A stretch of DNA of 64,000 bases from Pseudogracilibacillus sp037071985 (GTDB lineage: Bacteria > Bacillota > Bacilli > Bacillales > Amphibacillaceae): positions 62,001 to 126,000 of the forward strand of contig NZ_JAXHDF010000007.1 in assembly GCF_037071985.1 (NCBI RefSeq). The letters run 5' to 3'. The position numbers and the translations under genes are program-made. The notes below the pieces were generated by a model. That model worked only from the letters and a program-made list of their open reading frames with translations, searched no databases and had not been told where the DNA came from. Below, in pieces: positions 26,007-34,706 of this stretch (the stretch's first letter is position 1; each line of letters starts with the position of its first letter).

Positions 26007-27362
26007 TTATTTCACCACTAACACATGATCTGGTGATAAAAATAATGGTGCATAATAACCCGGTGTCGTAGAGAATGGTAAAATATCATCACTAATATTA
26101 ATCCCTAGACTGTCTCTCATGAAATATTGACGCGCCTTAACTCTTTTCCACATTTCCGGATATTTTTCTTTAATAGTTTGCCTTAAGTCTTCGTCAGCAA
26201 AAACTACCATATCCTCACTATTTAACTGTATTCCGTCTGCAAGAGGAGTAGGGATAATATCACATTGGATAGCCATTCCTGAAGCAATAACATCATCATT
26301 TCCTGGTGTGAAAAATGTATGTAGCCATTCATCCATTCCTGTCGAATGTCCCGGGTTAAGCAATGGACGTAATCCGCCTTCTTCCATAACTTCTGTTACG
26401 CGTTTATGAACATCACCACCTTTGATACCAACTGCTGCTGTTTCATACCAAGCTACAATTCCTTTGTAATATGGAATTGCCCATTTATTTAAAAACTCCT
26501 CATTTTCCGCTTCGACTAACCCTGCTCGACAACTTAATCCTCCACGGTATCCAAGTGCAGTGAAAATACCGTCCCCTTTTTCAATTTGCTTTCCGGAAGG
26601 ACTTCGTAATCCAACAATCGCATCTTTTCCAGTGGCGTAATTCATAAACATTGTTAACGGTTCACCCGCATACCCCATATGTGATACCGCTTCAAATTCA
26701 CTTATACCAGGCTTAGTACCTTTTACAATATTCCACAATGCTTTTGACGCTCGTGCAGCTCCCCATTCAAATACTGCGAGTTGTTCAACTTCATTATGAG
26801 CACGGAGGCCTGTGATCGGATGCATTACTTTTTTCGTTACATCAGTTAATCCTTCACTACTGCCAATAATAGTTTGAATACAATCAATAATAAATGTTGG
26901 AACAAAATACGCCTGGTGGTTTCCAACTTCACTCAATTCGACATATTTCCAACCACAAACCCCTACGCGATCACCTTTTGCTAATCCAATATCGATTAAA
27001 ATATCTTCTAGTTTTTTCGATTTGGTTCTATCTTGTCCCATTAAACTAAAAGATTGACAAAGAACAATTTCTACATCTGGTTTGATTACGCTTTCATAAA
27101 TAATCCCTTCGTTACCGATCAGCATGTATTTGCTATTATTTGGCCCTAAGATAAGTAATGCCTCTTCCCATCTAGGATCAAATTCTGTGAAGTAATGCAT
27201 ATTAGCAAAATGTTCACGGTCACCATAAACGACTACCCACTTACTATTGCATGCGCGGTATAATTGTTCACATCTTGTTTCGTAAATGCTTCTTGGTATT
27301 TCTGGCATTTCATCCTTTACATCAAAATCTGGTAACTCCACCTTTTTCCATTCAATATTCAT
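26007..27362 (-). CDS. M24 (creatinase/aminopeptidase P-fold) family protein, arabinose-linked paralogue
   Basis: 451 aa, same length and clearly the same family as 13530-14885; long stretches such as YGDREHFAN, LCQSFSLMGQDR and TPGYYAPLFLSPDH are identical in both. As in the paralogue, the segment that normally bears the two metal-binding Asp residues reads GDGIFTALGYRGGLSCRAG and lacks them, while NPGH and NSEDM keep the later His and Glu. Start ATG follows AAAGGTGG at a somewhat long spacing. It has its own promoter with AraR-like boxes (27462-27542), so it is expected to respond to arabinose. A matched pair of such proteins, one per pentose locus, suggests a role linked to pentose-containing substrates, but none is known. 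Confidence 0.85.
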   Translation of the reverse strand: MNIEWKKVELPDFDVKDEMPEIPRSIYETRCEQLYRACNSKWVVVYGDREHFANMHYFTEFDPRWEEALLILGPNNSKYMLIGNEGIIYESVIKPDVEIVLCQSFSLMGQDRTKSKKLEDILIDIGLAKGDRVGVCGWKYVELSEVGNHQAYFVPTFIIDCIQTIIGSSEGLTDVTKKVMHPITGLRAHNEVEQLAVFEWGAARASKALWNIVKGTKPGISEFEAVSHMGYAGEPLTMFMNYATGKDAIVGLRSPSGKQIEKGDGIFTALGYRGGLSCRAGLVEAENEEFLNKWAIPYYKGIVAWYETAAVGIKGGDVHKRVTEVMEEGGLRPLLNPGHSTGMDEWLHTFFTPGNDDVIASGMAIQCDIIPTPLADGIQLNSEDMVVFADEDLRQTIKEKYPEMWKRVKARQYFMRDSLGINISDDILPFSTTPGYYAPLFLSPDHVLVVK

Positions 27363-27450
27363 TAATAACTAAACCACCTTTACTCTCATAGCTAGGATGT
27401 TTTATAAAATTCCGACTATTTATTATATTTTTATACGTGGAAAAACTTTT

Positions 27451-27459
27451 ACCTCCTCA
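27451..27459 (-). promoter_or_regulatory. Shine-Dalgarno-like element in the arabinose-linked M24 leader
   Basis: TGAGGAGGT on the minus strand about 53 nt after the predicted transcript start and 89 nt before the start codon. No start codon follows at a usable distance, so it does not look like a translated site. Confidence 0.45.
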
Positions 27460-27461
27460 GC

Positions 27462-27513
27462 ATATATTCGTACAACAGTTTATTAAAACCACCAAAGACA
27501 TGTACGTATAAGA
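27462..27513. promoter_or_regulatory. Two AraR-like boxes upstream of the second M24 gene
   Basis: Boxes centred at 27469 (ATATATTCGTACAACA) and 27505 (ACATGTACGTATAAGA) match the AraR consensus ATTTGTMCGTACAAAT at about 11 and 10 of 16 positions, always keeping the central CGTA. They lie over and just downstream of the predicted transcript start, suited to repression. Confidence 0.5.
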
Positions 27514-27514
27514 T

Positions 27515-27542
27515 ATTATAAAGTAATTTCACCTTTTTGCAA
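27515..27542 (-). promoter_or_regulatory. Promoter of the second M24 gene
   Basis: Minus-strand -35 TTGCAA (27537-27542), 16-bp spacer and perfect -10 TATAAT (27515-27520). A loose cre-like TGCAAGCGTTTTTT (27538-27551, three mismatches) overlaps the -35 box. Confidence 0.6.
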
Positions 27543-27576
27543 GCGTTTTTTGAATTTTTAGTTAAATTTTATTGAT

Positions 27577-29061
27577 TTATCTAAAAAGCAATTGATTTGT
27601 TTTCATCTCGTTACGAAATGCCCTTATTTCAGTGTTTTTATCTATGACAACGCATTCTATATTTGCCATATCAGCAAAGTCATACAGTTGATCGACCGTT
27701 ACTGCCATGGAGAAAACAGTATGATGCGCTCCCCCGGCATAAATCCAAGCTTCAGTCGCCTCGCTTAAGGACGGCTCTGGTTTCCATAATACTTTTGCAA
27801 CTGGTAATTGTGGTGTTTCTTCTGTTGGTTGTTCTGCTTTCACTTCATTTACAATAAGTCGATATCTACCACCCAACTCCACAAGAGAAGCAACGATCGC
27901 AGTTCCACCAAGACCATCAAATACTAGACGAGCCGGATCTTCTTTACCACCAATTCCAAGTGGCTCAACAACAATCTTCGGTTTCGTTCCTGATACGGAA
28001 GGACAAATCTCTAACATATGTGATCCTAAAATCATTTCATTTCCTGGTTCTAAGTGGTACGTATAATCTTCCATAAACGATGTTTTTTGGTTATTTGAAA
28101 TAATTTTTAGGATCCTTACTAATGCGGCAGTTCTCCAGTCCCCCTCCCCAGCAAAGCCATAGCCTTTTGCCATTAAACGTTGTGCTGCTAAGCCAGGTAA
28201 CTGCTTCATTCCGTGGAGATCTTCAAAATTCGTTGTGAACGCTGTATAATGATGTCGTGATAAAAAGGATGTAAGACCAAGTTCAATTCGCGCTTGTTCT
28301 AAGATGGAATCTTTAAGCGGTCCAGGCTTTTTGGCTTCATCCGAAATTTCATACAATGCACTATATTCTTCAAATAATGCTTCTACATCACCGTCAGAGA
28401 ATTTCTCCATTTCTTCTACCAAATCACCAATACCATAGTAATCAACGGTCCAACCAAATTTAATTTGAGCCTCTATTTTATCGCCATCTGTAACTGCTAC
28501 ACTTCGCATATTATCGCCAAACCGAGCCACCCTAATATTCTTGCCTTCGGTAACCGCCACTGCAGTCTGCATCCAGCTACTCATTTTTTCTACCACATCT
28601 TTATTTTCCCAATGACCAACAATGACACGACGCGGAATATGTAAACGAGTCCCAATAAATCCATACTCACGATCTCCATGAGCTGATTGATGAAGGTTCA
28701 TAAAATCCATATCGATATCCTTCCAAGGAATATCACGATTATATTGTGTATGGAAATGTAAAAGTGGTTTCTGCAAAGACTTCAATCCTGCAATCCACAT
28801 TTTTGCAGGAGAGAACGTATGCATCCATGTTATAACTCCTGCGCAACGTTCATTGCTGTTCACTTCTTTCATCAATTTGCTAATATCTTTCGCATTAGTC
28901 AAAACAGTTTTGTATACAATTTGATAAGGTAAATTTCCAACTATGTTTAATTGGTTCGTTATTTCTCTGGAGTTTTGCTCGACTTCTTTTAATGCTTCAT
29001 CCCCATATAGATGTTGACTCCCAGTTACAAACCAAAATTCATAAGGCTTCATTTTTAGCAT
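27577..29061 (-). CDS. araA: L-arabinose isomerase
   Basis: Converts L-arabinose to L-ribulose in the cytoplasm, needing manganese. 494 aa, full length. Family landmarks: FWFVTGSQHLYG at the N-terminus, CAGVITWMHTFSPAKMW, HLHGMKQLPG-like segment DLHGMKQLPGLAAQRLM, and YGFAGEGDWRTAAL; the C-terminus has YAGGAHHTVFS with the conserved His pair. Strong ribosome binding site AGGGGGA before the ATG. Last gene of araD-araB-araA. The order differs from araABD of B. subtilis but the set is complete. Confidence 0.97.
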   Translation of the reverse strand: MLKMKPYEFWFVTGSQHLYGDEALKEVEQNSREITNQLNIVGNLPYQIVYKTVLTNAKDISKLMKEVNSNERCAGVITWMHTFSPAKMWIAGLKSLQKPLLHFHTQYNRDIPWKDIDMDFMNLHQSAHGDREYGFIGTRLHIPRRVIVGHWENKDVVEKMSSWMQTAVAVTEGKNIRVARFGDNMRSVAVTDGDKIEAQIKFGWTVDYYGIGDLVEEMEKFSDGDVEALFEEYSALYEISDEAKKPGPLKDSILEQARIELGLTSFLSRHHYTAFTTNFEDLHGMKQLPGLAAQRLMAKGYGFAGEGDWRTAALVRILKIISNNQKTSFMEDYTYHLEPGNEMILGSHMLEICPSVSGTKPKIVVEPLGIGGKEDPARLVFDGLGGTAIVASLVELGGRYRLIVNEVKAEQPTEETPQLPVAKVLWKPEPSLSEATEAWIYAGGAHHTVFSMAVTVDQLYDFADMANIECVVIDKNTEIRAFRNEMKTNQLLFR

Positions 29062-29078
29062 ATAAATTCCCCCTGTAT

Positions 29079-30758
29079 TTAAACAATTTCTATATTAGCT
29101 TCTGAACGGACGCCACGTAGCCGTTTCATTACGTTGTTCTCACCACGACCGAAATAATCATGGAGCTTCACATATTCGTTATATAAACCGTTATATATAT
29201 TCACATTTTCTGGTATCGGTTTAATAACTTCCTCTTTAATTCGAGACATATTCTTTGCCGCTTCTAAAATCGTGTCATATCCACCTTTCTCACCACCCGC
29301 CGCAACCGCACCAAACATTGCCGCTCCTAGTGCAGGCGTTTGAATAGAATCGGCAACTTTGATTACTCGATTCGTAATATCCGCATAGATTTGCATTAAA
29401 AGTTTATTTTTATGAGGTAATCCACCACAAACATAAAGTTCATCCACCGCTAAACCATTTTGTGTAAATGAATCGATAATTTTCCTTGTACCAAAGGCAG
29501 TTGCTTCAAGAAGTGTTCGGTAAACCTCTTCCGGCTTTGTCTGTAATGTCATTCCAAGTAACACACCACTCAAATCCGTATCAACGAGAACAGATCTATT
29601 ACCATTCCACCAATCTAGCGCTAACAGTCCTGTTTCACCAGGTTTATATGCAGCCGCTCGCTTTTCTAACCATTGATGTACAGTCATTCCTTCTTCCTTT
29701 GCAGTCTTTTCCACATATGCTGGAGAAGCTTGATCAACAAACCATGCAAAAATATCTCCTACAGATGATTGACCTGCTTCGTACCCATAAAAACCCGGAA
29801 TAATCCCATCTTCCACAACTCCACACATTCCTTCGACTTCTTTTTCTTCATCTCCTAACAATAAGTGACAAATGGATGTCCCCATAGTCATGACCATCTT
29901 GCCTGGACGGACAACTCCCATCGCTGGGACAGATGCATGTGCATCCACATTGCCAACAGCAACCGAAAGTCCTTCCTTTAAACCAGTGACCCTTGCCATT
30001 TCGGCGGTTAATTCCCCTGCTTTTGTACCTAATGAAACGACGCTTCCACGCAGTTTTGTCTCCGCTAAATTTTCCAACCTCGGATCAAGGGATCTAAAAA
30101 ATTCTCTACTCGGATATCCTTCTTGCTTATGCCAAATCGATTTATAACCAGCTGTACAACTATTCCGAATAAAGTTTCCAGTCAATTTGAAAATTACCCA
30201 ATCAGTCGCTTCAACAAATTGATCTGTCCTTTCATAAATATTTGGTGCCTCATTTAAAATTTGCCAAATTTTTGCAATCATCCACTCAGAAGAAATTCTC
30301 CCCCCGTACCTTGGTAAAAAACTTTCCCCTCTCTGCTCGGCTATTTCATTTAATTTATTTGCTTCATCTTGTGCAGCATGATGTTTCCATAATTTTACCC
30401 AACTATGAGGATTATTTGTTAGGTCTGGATGATTAGACAACGGTTCACCTGTATTATCAATTGGCAGCATCGTACATGCCGTAAAATCAATTCCTAGCCC
30501 GACGATATCATCCGGACTTATACCAGAATTTTTTATTACCTTTGGAATAGACTTTTCCAATACCTCTATATAATCATGTGGATGTTGTAAGGCCCAATCA
30601 AAATCTAATGCTATACCAGATGGCAGCATTTCATCCATAACACCATGACGATAAGGCGTAACATGATCCGCAATCTCTCTTCCGTCCTGTAATGAAACAA
30701 GGACAGCACGACCGGATTCCGTGCCATAATCAATACCAATGGCATATTTTTGACTCAT
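29079..30758 (-). CDS. araB: Ribulokinase
   Basis: Phosphorylates L-ribulose to L-ribulose 5-phosphate. FGGY kinase of 559 aa, the normal AraB length. The N-terminal phosphate-binding DYGTESGRAVLV (9-20), FTACTMLPID, NPHSWVKLWKHH, GTSICHLLL and VCGGLPHKNKLLMQIYADI are all present. Start ATG has GAGGGAGAG upstream. It lies between araD and araA with 18-bp gaps on either side. A second, 5'-truncated ribulokinase-like gene is at 57068-58663. Confidence 0.97.
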   Translation of the reverse strand: MSQKYAIGIDYGTESGRAVLVSLQDGREIADHVTPYRHGVMDEMLPSGIALDFDWALQHPHDYIEVLEKSIPKVIKNSGISPDDIVGLGIDFTACTMLPIDNTGEPLSNHPDLTNNPHSWVKLWKHHAAQDEANKLNEIAEQRGESFLPRYGGRISSEWMIAKIWQILNEAPNIYERTDQFVEATDWVIFKLTGNFIRNSCTAGYKSIWHKQEGYPSREFFRSLDPRLENLAETKLRGSVVSLGTKAGELTAEMARVTGLKEGLSVAVGNVDAHASVPAMGVVRPGKMVMTMGTSICHLLLGDEEKEVEGMCGVVEDGIIPGFYGYEAGQSSVGDIFAWFVDQASPAYVEKTAKEEGMTVHQWLEKRAAAYKPGETGLLALDWWNGNRSVLVDTDLSGVLLGMTLQTKPEEVYRTLLEATAFGTRKIIDSFTQNGLAVDELYVCGGLPHKNKLLMQIYADITNRVIKVADSIQTPALGAAMFGAVAAGGEKGGYDTILEAAKNMSRIKEEVIKPIPENVNIYNGLYNEYVKLHDYFGRGENNVMKRLRGVRSEANIEIV

Positions 30759-30776
30759 CTTCTCGCTCTCCCTCTA

Positions 30777-31469
30777 TTAATTTCTTTGTCCGTAATATGC
30801 TTCTTTGCCATGTTTTCTTAAATAATGTTTATCCAACAGTACGTTATCTAAGTGATTAGGTTCAGGATTCAATTGGTATGTCTGTAAAGTCATTTTCGCA
30901 ACTTGTTCAAGAACAACAGCATTATGTACTGCCTCTTTTGGATCTTTCCCCCAAGAAAATGGAGCATGACCACGCACTAGAACACTTGGAACTTCATTTG
31001 GATCCCGATTTTTAAACGTTTCAACAATGACATTACCTGTTTCACGTTCATAATCGCCTTTAATTTCTTTTTCACTCATCGACCTTGTACAAGGGATTGC
31101 TCCATAAAAGTAGTCTGCATGTGTGGTACCCATAGCAGGGATTTCTTTACCTGCCTGTGACCAACTTGTTGCCCATGGTGCATGTGTATGCACGATTCCA
31201 CCGATATCAGGAAAATTACGGTACAAGACAATATGTGTCGGTGTGTCTGATGACGGTTTCAAGCTTCCTTCAACAACATTGCCATCAAAATCAACAACAA
31301 CCATCGAATCAATTGTTAACTTTTCATAAGGAATACCACTTGGTTTAATAACTATTAAATTACGCTCTCTGCTGATACCGCTTACATTTCCCCATGTAAA
31401 AGTAACTAAATGATGTGCTGGCAGTGCCAAGTTCGCATCTAATACTTTTTCCTTCAAATCCTCAAGCAT
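30777..31469 (-). CDS. araD: L-ribulose-5-phosphate 4-epimerase
   Basis: Converts L-ribulose 5-phosphate to D-xylulose 5-phosphate, joining the arabinose and xylose routes. Class II aldolase fold, 230 aa. TWGNVSG and IVIKPSGIPYE near the N-terminus, GGIVHTHAPWAT with zinc-binding His residues, DYFYGAIPCTR and VRGHAPFSWG are conserved. I choose the ATG at 31469, 8 nt after AAAGGTGG, over the GTG at 31481, which lies within that ribosome binding site. First gene of the ara operon, preceded by a promoter and two AraR boxes. Confidence 0.96.
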   Translation of the reverse strand: MLEDLKEKVLDANLALPAHHLVTFTWGNVSGISRERNLIVIKPSGIPYEKLTIDSMVVVDFDGNVVEGSLKPSSDTPTHIVLYRNFPDIGGIVHTHAPWATSWSQAGKEIPAMGTTHADYFYGAIPCTRSMSEKEIKGDYERETGNVIVETFKNRDPNEVPSVLVRGHAPFSWGKDPKEAVHNAVVLEQVAKMTLQTYQLNPEPNHLDNVLLDKHYLRKHGKEAYYGQRN

Positions 31470-31493
31470 GTCAATCGCCACCTTTCTTTTTTA

Positions 31494-31552
31494 TAATGTA
31501 CGTATAAGTTGCTGTTCATGTCTTTATTCTAATATAAGTTGTACGTACAATC
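31494..31552. promoter_or_regulatory. Pair of AraR operators at the araDBA promoter
   Basis: Box 1 (31494-31509) and box 2 (31537-31552, AGTTGTACGTACAATC) match the AraR consensus ATTTGTMCGTACAAAT at about 11 and 13 of 16 positions. Their centres are 43 bp apart, about four helical turns, nearly the spacing known for cooperative AraR binding in B. subtilis. Box 2 sits between the -35 and -10 elements and box 1 is just downstream of the start site. Confidence 0.8.
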
Positions 31553-31554
31553 AA
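31526..31554 (-). promoter_or_regulatory. araDBA promoter
   Basis: Minus-strand -35 TTGATT (31549-31554), 17-bp spacer and -10 TAGAAT (31526-31531). AraR box 2 fills the spacer, so bound repressor would exclude polymerase. Confidence 0.6.
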
Positions 31555-31730
31555 CTGTATTTTCTTACATTAAATTAATTTCTAGAAATTTCTCTGTATT
31601 TTCTACTGTTTTATCCTTCTTTTTGGTTTAGATATCCCTGAGAAGAATTACACGTGTTATAAATAAAGTGACAGTAAGAAATTTGTTATCTTTGACTAGA
31701 TGTGGAATTCAACCAAGCCATTTCAATCTC

Positions 31731-31773
31731 AAAAAGACCAGCCCCATCTAATTACTAAAGGAACTGGTCTTCA
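31731..31773 (-). terminator. Rho-independent terminator after the HDAC-family gene
   Basis: On the minus strand AAGACCAG pairs with CTGGTCTT (31764-31771 and 31734-31741), extended inward by G-C and G-T pairs, and is followed by a T run. It lies 29 bp after the stop of the 31800-32930 gene. Confidence 0.75.
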
Positions 31774-31799
31774 TACAGTAATATTAAATTTTTATAAAA

Positions 31800-32930
31800 C
31801 TATCTAACTGCCTTCTGAGCACTTAAGTCCCAAAACTTAGACTGTTGTTCAATTACTTTTTGTACAGCTTCTTCCTCGTGAGGAAATAATGTATCGACTG
31901 GGACTCCGCTGAAACTTTCCATAAAGGGATCGTTGACCTTTGTTTTAATTTCACTCATTGCTTCAACGATCGCTAGTGAACAAAATGGCACATAAGCTGC
32001 GCTATATCCACCCTCATGGGACAAAACTAGACGACCATCACAATGTTTTTCTGCTAGTTTCTTCATAAAATCTGCGAATCTATAAAACCCATCTGCTGTT
32101 ACCATCATTCTCGCTAAAGGATCAAAGAAGCTTGGATCTTGTCCGGCTGATACAATAATTAACTCTGGTTTAAATTGATCAACAATTGGTTCAACAACAT
32201 TTTCAAATGCATGCATATATCCAGCATTTCCTGTCCCCGCAGGTAAAGGAATGTTTACTGTATACCCTTCCCCTTTTCCTTCACCGCAATGTTCCACAAA
32301 CCCACGCGTTGCCGGGAATAATTTATCTTGATGGAGTGAAATAAACAAGGTACTATCATCATCATAGAACGCTTGTTCAGTTCCATTTCCATGATGTACA
32401 TCCCAGTCAAGCACTAAAATACGTTCTAAATTATATTTTCTTTTCGCATATTTTGCTGCTATAGCAACATTGTTAAATATACAAAAACCCATTCCTTCCT
32501 GTGCTTCCGCATGATGACCAGGTGGTCTTGTTAATGCATAGACATTTTCAACTTGTCCATCCATTACTGCATCAACGGCAGTAATTGTTCCGCCTGCCGA
32601 TAACAGAGCAATTTCATATGAACCTCTTCCTACTATTGCAATCTGCCCTGCATCCCCACCATTTGCATCACTTAACTCTTTTACTTTATCTACATAGCTA
32701 GGAATATGAAATAATTCAATTTCATCCCGCGTTGCCGGTCGAGGAGCGATTGAATTTAATTGAGGAGTGAATCCACTTATATCAAGTAAATTTTTGAATC
32801 TTCTTTTCGTTTCAGGATCTTCTCCATAAGTATGAGCTTGAACCCAACCACCAGAGGCTAAATGTAATGCACCGGATCCGTTATCATGCCAAAAATAACT
32901 TTCATCATAAATAAATCCTGTTTTCTTCAT
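31800..32930 (-). CDS. Histone-deacetylase-family amidohydrolase (AcuC/acetylpolyamine amidohydrolase-like)
   Basis: Zinc-dependent deacetylase fold, 376 aa. Hallmarks are RPPGHHAE (135-142) with the active-site His pair, GFCIFNNVAIAA, DWDVHHGNGT (175-184) with the zinc ligands Asp and His, and SAGQDPSFFDP with the second zinc Asp. The class II-like N-terminal region (HDNGSGALHLASGGWVQ) points to acetylpolyamine amidohydrolases rather than AcuC. Substrate may be an acetylated polyamine or other small amide. It is monocistronic, with its own terminator and a cre-like site upstream, suggesting carbon control, and is divergent from a LuxR-type regulator. Confidence 0.9.
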   Translation of the reverse strand: MKKTGFIYDESYFWHDNGSGALHLASGGWVQAHTYGEDPETKRRFKNLLDISGFTPQLNSIAPRPATRDEIELFHIPSYVDKVKELSDANGGDAGQIAIVGRGSYEIALLSAGGTITAVDAVMDGQVENVYALTRPPGHHAEAQEGMGFCIFNNVAIAAKYAKRKYNLERILVLDWDVHHGNGTEQAFYDDDSTLFISLHQDKLFPATRGFVEHCGEGKGEGYTVNIPLPAGTGNAGYMHAFENVVEPIVDQFKPELIIVSAGQDPSFFDPLARMMVTADGFYRFADFMKKLAEKHCDGRLVLSHEGGYSAAYVPFCSLAIVEAMSEIKTKVNDPFMESFSGVPVDTLFPHEEEAVQKVIEQQSKFWDLSAQKAVR

Positions 32931-32965
32931 TTGACTTCCTCCTTCAAAGTTTGTATTATCATTAT

Positions 32966-32979
32966 TGCAAACGCTTACT
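32966..32979. promoter_or_regulatory. cre-like site upstream of the HDAC-family gene
   Basis: TGCAAACGCTTACT matches the cre consensus at 12 of 14 positions. It lies 36 bp upstream of the ATG, so CcpA bound there would sit in or near the promoter. Confidence 0.55.
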
Positions 32980-33109
32980 TAAATCTCAATTACACAAAAG
33001 GATAGTTTATTTTCGGCTCTGAATTATCAGATTATTGGGCTATTTAACGATAAAACTAAAGTAAAGAAGTGCATAAAGTATTGGAAGATGCGAATTAACT
33101 GGAGGAATT

Positions 33110-34150
33110 ATGATGAATTTATCTAAAAATGACTACGAAAAAATAATGCATTTTATCAATAACACTTATTCTGATCCATCTAATATTTCAATAACAGTTC
33201 AATCTTATCTTTCAGATTTATTCCACTTTCATCAATCATTATTTTGGTTAGCGGATAAGCAAAGTAACATGTATAATTTAAACTTTTTTAATTTTGCTGA
33301 TAAATTCATTTGGGATTACACGGAAACTTATATGAATAAAGATCTCATGCATCCTAAGAAACAAATAAAGAATGTAACGAACAAACAATCCATTTTAAAG
33401 GTAAATGAAACTATCACACCGTCATCCTTTATTAAATCGGAATATTACCATTTTCTTAAAAGACATCAAATCATTGATGTAATGGTTGTTTACCTAACAG
33501 ATAATAATTATATTTACGGAGGAATTGGATTTACTCGACAAACAGGAGATAAACCTTTTACTCAAAAAGAAAGGCACACACTTCAAACACTATCTACTCA
33601 TCTTCTACACTTAGTTAAAACTTCAATGATTTTAGATGAAATAGAAGCTGAAAATGTATTTCTTAGAAGAAAGATTAATGAGAATCCAGGAATCATTATC
33701 GTAAATGGGAATCAAAATATTACTTTTTATAACGATGCTGCCCAAAAAATCATTGCGACAATTTGTCCAAATACTTCTGTCGAAGAATTTTTTCACAACT
33801 CTTTTAACAGTCACTTGTCAGAAGAAGAAAATATTATCGATATGGATGGGTGGAAAGTAAAAGTAATCCCTCTTAAAATGAGACAAAACCCAACATCTAA
33901 GAAATATTCGATCTATCTCTATCCTCAAGAAAAGAAGAAAAGTAATGATCTAAAAGCGTTATTATCAAAAAGAGAGCTTGAAGTTTTTGACCTTGTGTTA
34001 AAAGGATATACAAACGAACAAATCTCTGAAGAACTATGGATTAGTATCAACACTGTAAAGAAACATTTAAGAAATATGTACGAGAAACTGGGTGTTTCAA
34101 ACCGAACAAGCTTAATATATAAATTAAAAGAAACAGTGAACACTATTTAA
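33110..34150 (+). CDS. LuxR-type transcriptional regulator with N-terminal sensor region
   Basis: 346 aa. The C-terminal 65 residues are a clear LuxR/GerE helix-turn-helix (LSKRELEVFDLVLKGYTNEQ, then SINTVKKHLRNMYEKLGVSN). The first 180 residues look like a GAF-type sensor, and a short PAS-like stretch may follow (NPGIIIVNGNQNITFYNDAA). No receiver domain, so it is not a two-component response regulator. Start ATG has TGGAGG upstream; a second ATG follows immediately. It is divergent from the HDAC-family gene with a 180-bp shared region and may control it. The ligand is unknown. Confidence 0.85.
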   Translation: MMNLSKNDYEKIMHFINNTYSDPSNISITVQSYLSDLFHFHQSLFWLADKQSNMYNLNFFNFADKFIWDYTETYMNKDLMHPKKQIKNVTNKQSILKVNETITPSSFIKSEYYHFLKRHQIIDVMVVYLTDNNYIYGGIGFTRQTGDKPFTQKERHTLQTLSTHLLHLVKTSMILDEIEAENVFLRRKINENPGIIIVNGNQNITFYNDAAQKIIATICPNTSVEEFFHNSFNSHLSEEENIIDMDGWKVKVIPLKMRQNPTSKKYSIYLYPQEKKKSNDLKALLSKRELEVFDLVLKGYTNEQISEELWISINTVKKHLRNMYEKLGVSNRTSLIYKLKETVNTI

Positions 34151-34152
34151 AA

Positions 34153-34188
34153 AGAGCAGAAAAGAAATCTTGTATTCCTGTCTGCTCT
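34153..34188 (+). terminator. Hairpin downstream of the LuxR-type gene
   Basis: AGAGCAGA pairs with TCTGCTCT across a 20-nt loop, 3 bp after the stop codon. It lies between two convergent genes and may serve both; the T content after it is moderate. Confidence 0.55.
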
Positions 34189-34232
34189 ATTCCTATTTAC
34201 TTTCCATTTAATATATTTAGTCCTTAATGTCA

Positions 34233-34685
34233 TTAATGAACTTCTGCAAATAGTTCTTGCACATTATCTGCAAATTCATCAGCCGATTTTTTAACTGTTC
34301 CTCTCATTAGTATATCTCCTAACGTAGCTAAACGACCAGTCATTTGTAAGTCCATCTCATATAGTATCTTGGTTTCATTGGCTGACACCTCTTCAAGCTG
34401 AACGTTCATTTTTGATTTAAACAAACCTGCCAACTTCATCGGTTTACCCACCATCTCTACCTTTAACTCTTCACCTTCAATTGCGTCTTTTAATATTCCA
34501 TTAGCCTTAAACTTAATGGTCATAAATTTGGTTTTCACAATCATATCTGCTTCATATTCTGTTTCGCTCAGTGCTACAAGATCATTACATCCTGGTACAC
34601 AACTTGCTAATTTTTCAACATCCATAAAAACAGTCCATACATCATCTTTTGCTGCGTTTATAGTAAATGAATCATTTATTTTCAA
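34233..34685 (-). CDS. CoxG-like SRPBCC protein
   Basis: 150 aa, an SRPBCC (START-like) lipid/cofactor-binding fold of the CoxG group: FTINAAKDDVWTVFMDVEKL at the N-terminus, VPGCNDL, and GDILMRGTVKKSADEFADN near the end. In CO dehydrogenase operons CoxG helps enzyme maturation or membrane attachment, but no molybdenum hydroxylase is in the window. It follows the two flavoprotein genes 34707-36937 by 21 bp in the same direction, so it is probably their accessory protein. Start is a TTG at 34685 with GAGAGGA upstream. Confidence 0.85.
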   Translation of the reverse strand: MKINDSFTINAAKDDVWTVFMDVEKLASCVPGCNDLVALSETEYEADMIVKTKFMTIKFKANGILKDAIEGEELKVEMVGKPMKLAGLFKSKMNVQLEEVSANETKILYEMDLQMTGRLATLGDILMRGTVKKSADEFADNVQELFAEVH

Positions 34686-34706
34686 AAAAATCGTTCCTCT
34701 CTTTAT

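Noticed and set aside
27538..27551. cre-like TGCAAGCGTTTTTT upstream of the second M24 gene
   Set aside because: Three mismatches to the consensus; mentioned with the promoter but not listed as a separate site.
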